From CAVZRC01 sp052148775 (GTDB taxonomy: Bacteria > Planctomycetota > Planctomycetia > Isosphaerales > Isosphaeraceae): a DNA stretch of 11,488 nucleotides. The notes under the pieces were generated by a model that saw only the letters and a list, made by a program, of their open reading frames with translations, had not been told where the DNA came from and made no database searches. A program made the position numbers and the translations under genes. The stretch is taken from positions 1-11,488 of the forward strand of contig JBKQHM010000106.1 in assembly GCA_052148775.1 (NCBI GenBank), read 5' to 3'. Shown one piece after another: positions 1-8,109 of this stretch (positions within the stretch are counted from its first letter, which is position 1; each line of letters opens with the position of its first letter).

Positions 1-104
1 TCGGCCGCTGTTAAACTGGGTCACTGTTTGGGTAAGATCGGCGGCAATCGCCCAATGGCAAAGAGGTTGCGTCGATCACCTAAAGAATTCATGAATAATC
101 CGGG

Positions 105-425
105 TTAATCCTGCCTGGAATCCGAGCCCGGCCGATCGCGGCCGGCCTCGCGGATCGCGTGGGCGATGCGGTCGCGCGCCTCCTGAGAGAGGAGTCCCTC
201 GTTGGCGTCGGTCTCGACGAGGAGCCGCCCGCGTCCGCGGACGGTCTCACGAATCGTGCGGATCTGCTCGCGGAATCGCCGGCAGGAGTTGCAGGCCAGG
301 AGGTGGCAGTGGAGCGCCGCCCGGTCCAGACGCGGCAGCGACTCGTCGAGCTCGCGCGACGAGAGCTCCGAGGCGGCCTCGCAGCGGAGCGTCAGGATTT
401 GCAGGAGGCCGTTCAACCGATTCAT
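105..425 (-). CDS. Zinc-finger (zf-HC2 type) anti-sigma factor
   Basis: This is a small soluble protein of 106 aa, probably the anti-sigma factor that binds and restrains the ECF sigma factor encoded just upstream. Residues 41-48 carry the H-x3-C-x2-C motif (His41, Cys45, Cys48) of the ZAS/zf-HC2 fold that chelates zinc. The rest is mostly charged helix with no membrane segment, so it should act in the cytoplasm. I chose the ATG at 425 because its first base falls next to the sigma stop codon, giving an ATGA overlap (422-425) typical of translational coupling; the longer open frame up to 479 lies inside the sigma gene. Sigma factors ending in a 'LRECLEKNWF'-like tail are commonly followed by such a small zinc-finger protein. 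The signal it senses cannot be read from the sequence. A redox role through the cysteines is possible but is inference. Confidence 0.82.
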   Translation of the reverse strand: MNRLNGLLQILTLRCEAASELSSRELDESLPRLDRAALHCHLLACNSCRRFREQIRTIRETVRGRGRLLVETDANEGLLSQEARDRIAHAIREAGRDRPGSDSRQD

Positions 426-1057
426 GGGTTCCCCGTCGAACCTTCGCGCGTCTCGGCAAACCAGTTCTTCTCCAGGCATTCGCGGAGCAGCAGCCGGGCG
501 CGGTGCAGGCGGACCCGCAGGTTGCTGTCGCTGACCTCGAGGATCCGGCGAAGCTCCGCGGTGTCGAGTTCCTCGAGCTCCCTCAGGATGAAGACCGAGG
601 ACAGCGCCCGGGGGAGTCGGCCCAGGCAGCCATCGAGCACGTCCCAGAACTCGCGATCCTCGAGCGCCTGGTCGGGTGCTTTCCAGGAGGCGACTGCCTT
701 CTTCCAGAGACCTTTCCCGCTGAAGTATCGATCGATGACGGCGTCGGGCCGGCCGGCCGGATCCGGCTCGATGGCCGGCAAGCTCGCCGCGGCGCGCCGA
801 TAGTGGTCGACGATCTTATGTCGGAGGATCGACAAGAGCCAGGTGCGGACGGTGGCCCGGCCCTGGAATCGGTCCCGCGACTGGAGCGCCGCCACGAAGG
901 CATCCTGGACCAGGTCCTCGGCCGCGTCCCGGTTGCCGACGCGGGAGCGCGCATAGCGGTACAGGGCATCTCCGTGCTCGACCAGCCACGCGTTCGCGTC
1001 GCAGGCGGATGAGAGCATTTCCGAATCGTCGGCCCGAGGCGTCGGTTGGGCGTTCAT
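422..1057 (-). CDS. ECF-family RNA polymerase sigma factor (sigma-70 group 4)
   Basis: This 211-aa protein would direct RNA polymerase to a stress- or surface-related regulon. Region 2 spans about residues 25-92 (AEDLVQDAF at 46-54; RTWLLSILRHKIVDHYRR at 71-88), and region 4 about 132-195 with the helix-turn-helix 'VSDSNLRVRLHRARLLLREC'. The linker 'YFSGKGLWKKAV...W..P' and the ending 'LRECLEKNWF' resemble the TIGR02943-like sigma group; that subgroup call comes from memory. The frame is open to 1168, but the ATG at 1057 is preferred: it has GAGGG about five bases upstream and begins just before the conserved region, while the extra 37 residues look non-coding. It overlaps the anti-sigma gene by four bases and is divergent from the PEP-CTERM gene. 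A TGTAAC hexamer lies about 58 bases upstream. Confidence 0.9.
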   Translation of the reverse strand: MNAQPTPRADDSEMLSSACDANAWLVEHGDALYRYARSRVGNRDAAEDLVQDAFVAALQSRDRFQGRATVRTWLLSILRHKIVDHYRRAAASLPAIEPDPAGRPDAVIDRYFSGKGLWKKAVASWKAPDQALEDREFWDVLDGCLGRLPRALSSVFILRELEELDTAELRRILEVSDSNLRVRLHRARLLLRECLEKNWFAETREGSTGNP

Positions 1058-1114
1058 AATCCCTCGCACGATGAGCTCGCGTTGCCCCTGTCGTCCTTGA
1101 TGACCCGGTCCAAT

Positions 1115-1120
1115 GTTACA
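1115..1120 (-). promoter_or_regulatory. Possible ECF -35 element upstream of the sigma gene
   Basis: The minus strand reads TGTAAC here, about 58 bases before the sigma start. It matches the -35 hexamer of the Bacillus SigX consensus and points toward the sigma gene, as an autoregulatory promoter would. No CGAC or CGTC lies at the right distance (the first CGAC is about 21 bases downstream), so a complete promoter is not shown. Confidence 0.3.
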
Positions 1121-1200
1121 TCGGGCCGACCATCTGGCAAGTGCCGGCCGCTTCCGGACCGCCTCCATGACCGGGCGAGAGGCCGGGAGGAAAGAGTGGT

Positions 1201-1226
1201 TGTAACGCCGCGACGATCTCCGCGAC
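1201..1226 (+). promoter_or_regulatory. Candidate ECF-type promoter for the PEP-CTERM gene
   Basis: TGTAAC (1201-1206) is followed after 16 bases by CGAC (1223-1226). This is the layout of ECF promoters, and both elements match the SigX-type consensus TGTAAC-N16/17-CGAC. It lies about 80 bases upstream of the ATG at 1307 on the same strand. Another TGTAAC hexamer occurs by chance inside coding sequence at 9025, so the hexamer alone proves little; the spacing and position raise its value. The adjacent divergent ECF sigma factor is the obvious candidate to use it (inference). Confidence 0.45.
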
Positions 1227-1306
1227 TAACTCCCTTGCAAGCGGACGAGATCGTCCGCGATCGCAGGGATTTCGTCTTCACACCCTCGCATGGAGTTCAG
1301 TACGTA

Positions 1307-2156
1307 ATGCGCAACGTATCTTCGCGGATCTTGCTCTCGATCGGTGCGGCGGTAGCCGCCGGCCTGATCGCCGCTCCGGCGCAAGCCGATCATATCCAGA
1401 TCACGGTGACCAACAATCAGGCCGCTGGCGGATTCGCCCTGGCCCCCGTTTGGTTCGGCCTCCAGAACAGTTCGACGTATAGTCCCTTCACGCCGGGCAG
1501 TTCCGCCAGCTCAGCGATCGCGACCCTGGCCCAGTTCGGCAATACCGCCCCGCTCACGGCCGCCTTCATGGGGATGGGCCCAGAAACCACCCTGGCGTCC
1601 GCAGACCCGAATTTCAAGCAGTTCCTTCCGGGAGAGTCGAACTCGACGACGCTCAACATCAGCAATCCGGGCTCCGACCAGTACCTGAGCTTCGCCGGGA
1701 TGGTGGTCCCCTCCAACGACTACTTCCAGGGGAATGCGACCGCGTTGCAGATCTTCGACTCGTGGCAACTTCATCGGACCGGTGACGATCAAGATCTATG
1801 CTTCGAACCTCTGGGATTCGGATACAGAGGCCCAGAGTACCACGACGGCGCTCACCTTCATCGCAGGCCAGACCCCGGGGACCGGGATGCAGATCACCAA
1901 TGGAATGGGTATGTATGATGGTACGATCACCACGGTGTTGCCGACTTCGGCGGGTTTTCTCAACAGTATCAATGGCCTGACGACGGCCGCCGGCTACACG
2001 TTCAATGACAACGTCTCCGCCGGCCAATTGATCGACACGATCACGATCAGTTCCGTCCCCGAGCCGGCGTCGATCCTGCTCTTCGGCACGGGACTCATCG
2101 GGTTGATCGTCATCGGTCGTTCGAGGGCGCCGCGGAAGGCCCGTGCGGCTCGCTGA
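1307..2156 (+). CDS. Spondin_N-domain PEP-CTERM surface protein, reading frame broken near 1763
   Basis: This is a predicted exported, cell-surface or matrix protein. Residues 1-27 form a signal peptide ending AAPAQA before Asp28. The body resembles the Spondin_N domain ('VWFGLQ', then 'YLSFAGMVVPSNDYFQGN' and 'QIFDS'). The C-terminus is a textbook PEP-CTERM sorting signal: VPEPAS, a hydrophobic helix, then a basic tail 'RSRAPRKARAAR', the type processed by exosortase. The first frame is coherent through 'QIFDS' (to 1762). The homologous continuation 'GNFIGPVTIKIYASNLWD' is in the next frame from 1764. Skipping one base (T1763) restores a protein of about 282 aa. Without that, the first frame runs on as nonsense to a stop at 1916-1918. 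The cause may be a sequencing error, a recent mutation or, less likely, programmed +1 frameshifting. A GGAG lies about 11 bases before the ATG. No exosortase gene is in the window. Confidence 0.8.
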
Positions 2157-2288
2157 GAGAACGTCCGGTTCCCCACGCGTTCGAGCAACTCCCGCCGGTC
2201 AACCCGCACCGTCTCGTGCATCCTGGTTCCATCGGAATTCGATCTTCGTCTTCTCGATGCATCCCATGATGGACCCCGATGCGCAAAC

Positions 2289-2344
2289 GTCATAAGATTG
2301 TCATCCTGGAGTGGCGGCGCGGATGACGGTATGACCGGGATGAC
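2289..2344. repeat. Cluster of GTCAT/ATGAC repeats upstream of the membrane protein gene
   Basis: Two GTCAT copies (2289-2293 and 2300-2304, 11 bases apart) face three ATGAC copies (2323-2327, 2331-2335, 2340-2344). The inner pair extends to a perfect inverted repeat, GTCATCC (2300-2306) and GGATGAC (2321-2327), with a 14-base spacer. The cluster lies about 20-75 bases before the ATG at 2365 and about 130 bases after the PEP-CTERM stop. It could be an operator for a dimeric regulator or an RNA hairpin. There is no T-run to support a terminator. Confidence 0.45.
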
Positions 2345-2364
2345 ACGGACGCGGAGAGGAACCG

Positions 2365-3264
2365 ATGAGCGACGTCGATGGTGAGACCATCTCGACGAAG
2401 CCGGATGGTTTGGCCGGCGCGCCCGACTTATCGCAACCGCACGGGGGAGACGGTCTCCCACCCATTCCCGTGCATCGGCCCGATCGGGCGCGTCGAGTGC
2501 GGTCCTTCGTCGCGCTGATCACCGGTTATGCCGCGATCTTCATCTGGGTCGCGGTGGTCGTTCGCCAGCGGGTCGGACGGGATCCCTCGCCCTTCCCCCG
2601 TATTCCCACGATGGAGGTGGTCGAGCGTATCATGTTCTACCTCCTGGCCGTGAGCCTTTGGGTCGGCTCGGTTGCCCTCTGGAAAACCGCAAGGCTGGGG
2701 GTCGAGAAATCAAGCTGTCGCGCCTCGACGGACGCGATGTACGTCGGAGGGTCTGTGGGGATCGTGCTCGGTCTACTCTTCTCGGGGTTGGATCTGCTGA
2801 CGATGGGCTGGGTCGTCTTTCCCCAGATGCTGGTCCTGGAGCTCGTCTTCTACCCGCTCGTGTGCCTGTTCCTCGCGGCGGTCTGGTTCAAGGAACCCGG
2901 GAAGAAGCTCCTTCGAGCGAGGTGGCCGCGTTTCAGCATCCGGTCGCTGCTGGCGATCATCGCCTACCTGTGCCTGCTCCTGGGGCTGGGCGTGTCGACC
3001 GCCCCGCTGGGTCAGAGGGCCCGGCTGTATCGTCAGAAGGCCCGGCTGTATCAATACAGGTTCGATATATGCGAAATTCTGATATCGGGCTATGAAAGCA
3101 TGGCGAGGCAGACTCCCGCGCTCGCGACGGGATTACGTACGATGATCGAGTATTACGCCCCACTCGCCTCGAAGTATGACCGTGCCCGGAAAGAGCCTTG
3201 GATCGAAGTTCCGCCTGACCCGCCGTTACCGGGATCCAGTCCGCCCACCCTGCCGTTCCCGTGA
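2365..3264 (+). CDS. Planctomycete-type multi-pass membrane protein of unknown function
   Basis: The protein has 299 aa. After a polar, proline-rich N-terminus of about 45 residues, five hydrophobic stretches suggest membrane helices at roughly 48-66, 88-107, 126-148, 149-174 and 191-212. The last is introduced by the basic 'RWPRFSIRSLL', a lead-in I associate with many planctomycete membrane proteins. It is followed by a soluble, probably helical tail that ends 'KYDRARKEPWIEVPPDPPLP', another recurring planctomycete ending. I do not recognise a catalytic domain and assign no function. GAGAGGA lies a few bases before the ATG as a ribosome-binding site. A 21-bp tandem duplication just after the last helix duplicates seven residues (QRARLYR / QKARLYQ). 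The gene converges on the efflux pump gene with only 24 bases between the stop codons and no visible terminator. Confidence 0.78.
   Translation: MSDVDGETISTKPDGLAGAPDLSQPHGGDGLPPIPVHRPDRARRVRSFVALITGYAAIFIWVAVVVRQRVGRDPSPFPRIPTMEVVERIMFYLLAVSLWVGSVALWKTARLGVEKSSCRASTDAMYVGGSVGIVLGLLFSGLDLLTMGWVVFPQMLVLELVFYPLVCLFLAAVWFKEPGKKLLRARWPRFSIRSLLAIIAYLCLLLGLGVSTAPLGQRARLYRQKARLYQYRFDICEILISGYESMARQTPALATGLRTMIEYYAPLASKYDRARKEPWIEVPPDPPLPGSSPPTLPFP
3011..3052 (+). repeat. Two-copy 21-bp in-frame tandem repeat
   Basis: Bases 3011-3031 and 3032-3052 are directly adjacent 21-bp copies that differ at one position (G3018 in the first copy, A3039 in the second). They add exactly seven residues, so the frame is kept. 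High identity suggests a recent slippage or unequal-crossover event. Confidence 0.9.
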
Positions 3265-3288
3265 AAACGTCTATTCGATTGCCCCAGT

Positions 3289-6200
3289 TCAGGATATCTC
3301 GGCCTCGTCGTCACCGTGTGACGAGGGGGGTTCTTCCTGCACCGAATTCCGATGGAACCGGGCGATCAACCGCTCACCGAGGACGTAGTACACAGGGATG
3401 ACGAACCGCCCCAGGATGGTACTGACCACCATGCCCGAGGCGATGACGACGCCGAGGGAGTTCCGGCTGTAGGCCCCGGCCCCGGTGGCCCTGGCCATCG
3501 GCAGGACGCCCATCACGAAGGCGAACGAGGTCATCAGGATCGGCCGGAGCCGCTGCCTGGCAGCTTCCTTGGCCGAATCGATGATGCTCATGCCCTGCTT
3601 GTGCTGGAGCTCGACGCCGAACTCCACGATCAGGATCGCGTTCTTGGTCTCCAGGCCGATGAGCATCACCAGCCCGATCTGCCCGAAGACGTCGAGCGGC
3701 ATGCCGTAGTACCACAGCCCGAGGATCGCGCCGAACATCGCCAGCGGGACCGTGAAGATGATGACGAGCGGGCGGATCCAGCTCTCGTAGAGGGCCGCCA
3801 TGAAGAGGAACACGCAGACGATCGATAATCCGAAGATCAAGCCCGCGACGTTTCCCGTCTTCTGCTCCTGGAACGTGGTCCCGGTCCATTCGTAGGAGAA
3901 GCCCTCCGGCAGGACCTGGTCGGCGATCGTTTCCATGGCCTTGATCGCCTGCCCCGAGCTATAGCCCAGCGCGGGCTGGCCGTTGATCTTGGCGGCGTTG
4001 TAGAGGTTGTAATGGGGTACATCAATCGGCCCGAGGGTGTATCGCACATCCCCCAGGGAACTTAGCGGCACCCGCTTCCCCTGCCGGTTGAGCACGTAGA
4101 GACGGCTGATGTCATCCGGCTTGGCGCGGCGGTTCCCCTCGGCCTGGACCATGACTTTCCAGACCTTGCCGTAGAGGTTGAAGTCATTGACATAGAGGCC
4201 GCCGAGATTCGTCTGGAGCACGCTGAAGACGTCGGAGACGGAGACGTCGAGCCGCTCGGCCTTGGTGCGGTCGAAGTCGAAGCGGAGCTGTGGCACCCCG
4301 GCGGAGAATGGGGTGAAGACGCTGGCGAGCTCGGGATGGGCGGGACGCCCGTCCTTGTCGCGCTTGCGGGCCTCGGCGAGGAACCGGTCGGTGATCATGG
4401 CGAGCGCCTCGACCCCCTTGCCGTCGCGATCCTCGATCATGAACTCGAACCCCCCCGTCTGGCTCAGGCCGCGGATCGGAGGCGGCTCGAGCACCAGGAT
4501 CGCCGCGCCGCTCACCGACTGTGAGAGGGCTCCCTGGAGCTTCCGCGCCAATGCATTAGCCCGCAGCTCGGGCGTCCGTCGCTCGGACCATTCCTTGAGC
4601 GTGACGAACGCCACGGCCGAGTTGGTCTGGTTGGTGGAGCTGAGGACGTTGAAGCCGTCGAGCAGCACCACGTCGCTGACCCCATCCAGCTTCATCGCGA
4701 TCGCGCTGACCTGCTGTGCCACCCGCGAGGTCACCTCGCGGCCCGTGCCGTCGGGCGTCTGGATCGCCGTGATCAGGTAACCTTGATCTTCCATCGGGAT
4801 GAACGCCTTGGGCCGCTCGACCAGCATGTAATACGTCAGCGCCAGCAGCGCCAGCGAGGGGATGACGATCGTCCACCAGTGATGGGCCGTGAATTCGAGG
4901 AACGCATCGTAGGAATTCTCCAGCCATCGCATCCCGTGGTTAAACCATCGGAAGAGGATGAACTTCGACTCGCCGTGCTTGGGCCGCAGGAACAGCCGCG
5001 ACATCGCCGGACTGAAGGTCAATGAGTTGATCGCCGACAGCACGAACGCGAAGACGATGGTCAGGGCGAACTGGTTGTAGAGTTTGCCGGTCAGCCCGGG
5101 GATGAACGCCACCGGGACAAAGACCGCGGCCAGGACGAGCGTGATCGTGACGATCGGCGCCGTGATCTCGGCCATGGCCGCGCGGACCGCCTGCAACGGG
5201 CGCTCGCCGCGCTCCAGGAATTTCTCGACGTTCTCGACGACGATGATCGCGTCGTCGACGACCAGGCCGATGGCCAGCACCAGGCCGCAGAGCGTCAGGG
5301 TGTTGATCGACAGCCCGAATGCCGCCATCATCGCGAAGGTCGCGACCAGCGAGACCGGGATGGCCAGCATGGGGATGAGCGTCGCCCGCACGCGCTGGAG
5401 GAACACGAAGACGACCAGCAGAACCAGCAAGAGCGCCTCGTAGAGCGTCTCCTGGACCTCGATGATGTTCTCATTCACGTACTTGGTGGTATCGTAGGCG
5501 ATGCGGTATTCGAGGCCGGGCGGGAAGTTCCTCTTCAGGCGGTCCATGCTCTCGCGGACGCGCCTGACGATGTCCAGGGCGTTGGCGTCGGAATACTGGT
5601 AGACGGGGAGCGTCCCGGCGGGCGAGCCGCTGAGCCAGCCCGATGTCTCGTAGTTCTCCGAGTCGAGCTCGATGCGTGCGACGTCGCCGAGGCGGACGAT
5701 CGATCCGTCGTCGCGCCGGCGGACGATGATCTCCCGGAATTCCTCGGCGCTGGTCAGCCGCCCCTTGGTGAGGATCGGGTATTCGAAGACGAGCCCCTTG
5801 GGCACCGGCTGGCCGCCGATCTTGCCCGCGGCCGCCTGTCGGTTCTCCGACTGGATCGCCGCGACGATCTCGTCCGGCTTGATGAGCTGGGCCCCGAGGC
5901 GGTCCGGGTCGAGCCAGATCCGCATCGCGTACTTCCGCCCGAACACGGTGACGTCGCTCACCCCGGCGATCCGCTTGAGGACGTCGAGGACGTAGATCTG
6001 CGCGTAGTTATCCAGATACGTCGAGTCGTACCGGCCGTCGGGCGAGACCAGGTTGACCACGCAGACCATGTCCGTCGAGGTCTTCTTGATGGTCACGCCG
6101 AACTGCTTGACCTCCGGCGGCAGGACGGCCTCGGCCGTCTGGACGCGGTTCTGGATGTCCACTGCGCCGATGTCCTGGGAATAGCCGACGTCGAAGGTCG

Positions 6201-6474
6201 CGACGATGGTCGACACGCCGTTGCTGGTGCTATCCGAGCTGAAATAGATCACCCCCTTGACGCCATTAATCTGCTGCTCGATCGGCGTGGTAACCGTCTC
6301 GGCCACGGTCCTGGCGTCGGCGCCGGTGTAGGTCGTCACGACCTGGACCTGAGCCGGCGTGATCTGGGGATACTGCGAGATCGGCAGGATGAGCATGCAA
6401 ATGCCGCCGACCAGGAGCATGAGCAAGGCCAGCACGGTCGCGAAGATCGGCCGGCCGATGAAGAAGTTGACCAT
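3289..6474 (-). CDS. RND multidrug efflux pump, AcrB/MexB-type (HAE1 family)
   Basis: This is the inner-membrane proton-driven pump of a tripartite efflux system, 1061 aa against about 1050 for E. coli AcrB. It begins with the typical 'MVNFFIGRPIFATVLALLM' helix. The proton-relay residues are present: Asp407 and Asp408 in 'GLVVDDAIIVVE', and Lys944 in 'GLETKNAILIVEF'. Two duplicated halves can be seen, each with a large periplasmic loop (about residues 30-335 and 560-870) followed by a helix bundle. 'FMAALYESW' and 'RPILMTSFAF' are family motifs of the second half. The RND operon order is adaptor then pump, with eight bases between the adaptor stop and this ATG; GAGG overlaps the end of the adaptor gene. 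All key residues are intact, so it is probably functional. Hydrophobic and amphiphilic drugs are usual substrates for the family; the actual substrate cannot be told from sequence. Confidence 0.96.
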   Translation of the reverse strand: MVNFFIGRPIFATVLALLMLLVGGICMLILPISQYPQITPAQVQVVTTYTGADARTVAETVTTPIEQQINGVKGVIYFSSDSTSNGVSTIVATFDVGYSQDIGAVDIQNRVQTAEAVLPPEVKQFGVTIKKTSTDMVCVVNLVSPDGRYDSTYLDNYAQIYVLDVLKRIAGVSDVTVFGRKYAMRIWLDPDRLGAQLIKPDEIVAAIQSENRQAAAGKIGGQPVPKGLVFEYPILTKGRLTSAEEFREIIVRRRDDGSIVRLGDVARIELDSENYETSGWLSGSPAGTLPVYQYSDANALDIVRRVRESMDRLKRNFPPGLEYRIAYDTTKYVNENIIEVQETLYEALLLVLLVVFVFLQRVRATLIPMLAIPVSLVATFAMMAAFGLSINTLTLCGLVLAIGLVVDDAIIVVENVEKFLERGERPLQAVRAAMAEITAPIVTITLVLAAVFVPVAFIPGLTGKLYNQFALTIVFAFVLSAINSLTFSPAMSRLFLRPKHGESKFILFRWFNHGMRWLENSYDAFLEFTAHHWWTIVIPSLALLALTYYMLVERPKAFIPMEDQGYLITAIQTPDGTGREVTSRVAQQVSAIAMKLDGVSDVVLLDGFNVLSSTNQTNSAVAFVTLKEWSERRTPELRANALARKLQGALSQSVSGAAILVLEPPPIRGLSQTGGFEFMIEDRDGKGVEALAMITDRFLAEARKRDKDGRPAHPELASVFTPFSAGVPQLRFDFDRTKAERLDVSVSDVFSVLQTNLGGLYVNDFNLYGKVWKVMVQAEGNRRAKPDDISRLYVLNRQGKRVPLSSLGDVRYTLGPIDVPHYNLYNAAKINGQPALGYSSGQAIKAMETIADQVLPEGFSYEWTGTTFQEQKTGNVAGLIFGLSIVCVFLFMAALYESWIRPLVIIFTVPLAMFGAILGLWYYGMPLDVFGQIGLVMLIGLETKNAILIVEFGVELQHKQGMSIIDSAKEAARQRLRPILMTSFAFVMGVLPMARATGAGAYSRNSLGVVIASGMVVSTILGRFVIPVYYVLGERLIARFHRNSVQEEPPSSHGDDEAEIS

Positions 6475-6482
6475 GGTCTGGC

Positions 6483-7997
6483 TTACCTCGCCTTCTTGTC
6501 GGGAGCGGCCGGGGATTCCGCGCCGGGTTTCGCACGGCCGTCGGGCGTCGGCGAGGGTGGTTGGTCTGTCTTGACCTTGGAATCGGGAGACGGTCCCTTC
6601 GTATCCGGGTTAGGCTGCGATTGGTTCGGCTCGGCCTCGGCACCGGGGAGTCGGGAAACCTGGCTGCTGAAGCGCCGATCGACGTTCGAGGCCGACGTCT
6701 CCGTCCGGATGTAATTGTCCAGGGGCACGTCGGTCGCCTCGACCTTCTGATCCGCGCGGACCAGTTGGATGCCTTCGACGATGACTTTCTGGCCCGCCTC
6801 GAGGCCGGATTCGAGGACGCGGAGGCCCTGGTAGACGTCCACCGGCTTGACGCGGACGACCTGCATCTTGTTCTCCGCGTCGACGACGAAGACGCGCGAG
6901 CCCTCTTGCCCTTCGATGACCGATTGTTCCGGAACGACCACGGCGTCGACATACTCGCCGATGATCAATCCCGCCCGGATGTAGAGGCCCGGCAAGAGGG
7001 AGCCGTCGGGGTTGGGCACCTCGGCGCGCATCAGGAACGTCGAGGTGGTGTTATCGACCACGTTGTCGATGAAGATGGTCTTGCCGAGATGCGGGTGTTT
7101 TCGATCGCCTTCGACGGTCAATTCGACCTTCAGGCCCTTCGCGAGCAAGGCGGTCGCGAGGGGGAGATACCGGGCAGGCGGGCGGAAGTCCAGGCCCATG
7201 GGGTCGAGCTGCTGGATGGTGACCAGCTCGGTGGCCCCGCCATCGCCGACGAGGCTGCCGACCTTGACCTTGAGCTCCCCGATCCGCCCGCTGATATGGG
7301 CGGACATCCGGCAATAGCCCAGGTTCAGCCGGGCATCCTCAAGGGCGGCCTTCGCTCGTTCGAGATCCGCCTTGGCGCGGTCGATATCGATCCTGTACTC
7401 GGCGACGGCCTGGTCGTAACTCGCCTGATCGGCCTGGACCTGGGCGTCGCTCTTCTTGCGCTGGGCATCGGCCTTGTCGTAATCCTCCTGGGATGCCGCC
7501 TTGCGTGCAAGCAGGTTCCGCGCCCGGCGTTCCTCGACCTGGTCGAGGAGCAACTGGGCGTGGTCCAGTTCCCGCTGGGCCTTGGCGATTTCGACGGCTT
7601 TCGATGCGGTCGCTTTCCGGAGCACGGCGTCGGCCACGTCGAGCTGGGCCTCGGCCTGCTCGACCTGGAGCTTGAACGGCGCCTCATCGATGACCAGCAG
7701 GAGCTGTCCGGCCTTGACCTGGCCGCCATCCTGGAAGTGCTTCTCCGAGAGGAAGCCCTTGACCCTGGCCCGGATCGTCTCATCCTCGAGCGCCCGCGTC
7801 GTGCCGATCGGGTTCACGATGATCGGCAGGGTCATCTTGCGCGACACGACGACCTTGACGGCCGGTGGTGGCGGGACGCGCTGCGGCTCGACCCTCCCGC
7901 AACCGGCGAGCCCGGTCGCGATCGTCGCGACCGTGCCGGCTGCAAGTATGAATAATCTTCTAGCGCGAGATGGCGGCGGACCGGTGACTGGCGTCAT
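6483..7997 (-). CDS. RND efflux periplasmic adaptor (membrane fusion protein), lipoprotein
   Basis: This 504-aa protein links the RND pump to an outer-membrane channel. A lipoprotein signal is visible, with lipobox LAGC and Cys33 as the lipidation site. The lipoyl-like half motif 'RVKGFLSEKHFQDGGQVKAG' (about 78-97) leads into a long alpha-helical hairpin (about 108-226). This is followed by the second lipoyl half, the beta-barrel (to about 345) and the membrane-proximal domain (to about 425). The hairpin tip has Arg158, Leu162 and Ser169 in the R-x3-L-x6-S pattern that in AcrA-type adaptors contacts TolC. The hairpin, near 120 residues, is longer than in AcrA. The last 60 residues are a proline-, serine- and lysine-rich tail ('PNQSQPNPDTKGPSPDS...'), unusual for the family and probably disordered. 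No strong Shine-Dalgarno sequence precedes the ATG. It is the first gene of the pump operon. Confidence 0.94.
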   Translation of the reverse strand: MTPVTGPPPSRARRLFILAAGTVATIATGLAGCGRVEPQRVPPPPAVKVVVSRKMTLPIIVNPIGTTRALEDETIRARVKGFLSEKHFQDGGQVKAGQLLLVIDEAPFKLQVEQAEAQLDVADAVLRKATASKAVEIAKAQRELDHAQLLLDQVEERRARNLLARKAASQEDYDKADAQRKKSDAQVQADQASYDQAVAEYRIDIDRAKADLERAKAALEDARLNLGYCRMSAHISGRIGELKVKVGSLVGDGGATELVTIQQLDPMGLDFRPPARYLPLATALLAKGLKVELTVEGDRKHPHLGKTIFIDNVVDNTTSTFLMRAEVPNPDGSLLPGLYIRAGLIIGEYVDAVVVPEQSVIEGQEGSRVFVVDAENKMQVVRVKPVDVYQGLRVLESGLEAGQKVIVEGIQLVRADQKVEATDVPLDNYIRTETSASNVDRRFSSQVSRLPGAEAEPNQSQPNPDTKGPSPDSKVKTDQPPSPTPDGRAKPGAESPAAPDKKAR

Positions 7998-8109
7998 GGA
8001 GTTGGATCTTCAAAGAGTCGCGAACATGCGGCCGATCGGCGATCGATCGACCTTCCACTCTCGGTTCCCGGATGGTCCGTCCGATGCGGATCGCCCGGAA
8101 AGCCCTCAT

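Noticed and set aside
159..803. 214-codon plus-strand open frame over the sigma/anti-sigma genes
   Set aside because: It is antisense to two well-supported coupled genes, and its arginine/serine-rich translation looks like noise.
1058..1168. N-terminal extension of the sigma factor from the ATG at 1168
   Set aside because: The extra residues are basic and unlike sigma region 1 or 2, and they cover the likely promoter. The ATG at 1057 has GAGGG at good spacing.
6561..7955. 464-codon plus-strand open frame
   Set aside because: It is the antisense shadow of the adaptor gene. It lacks domains and is rich in D, G, L and R, as expected from GC-rich third positions read backwards.
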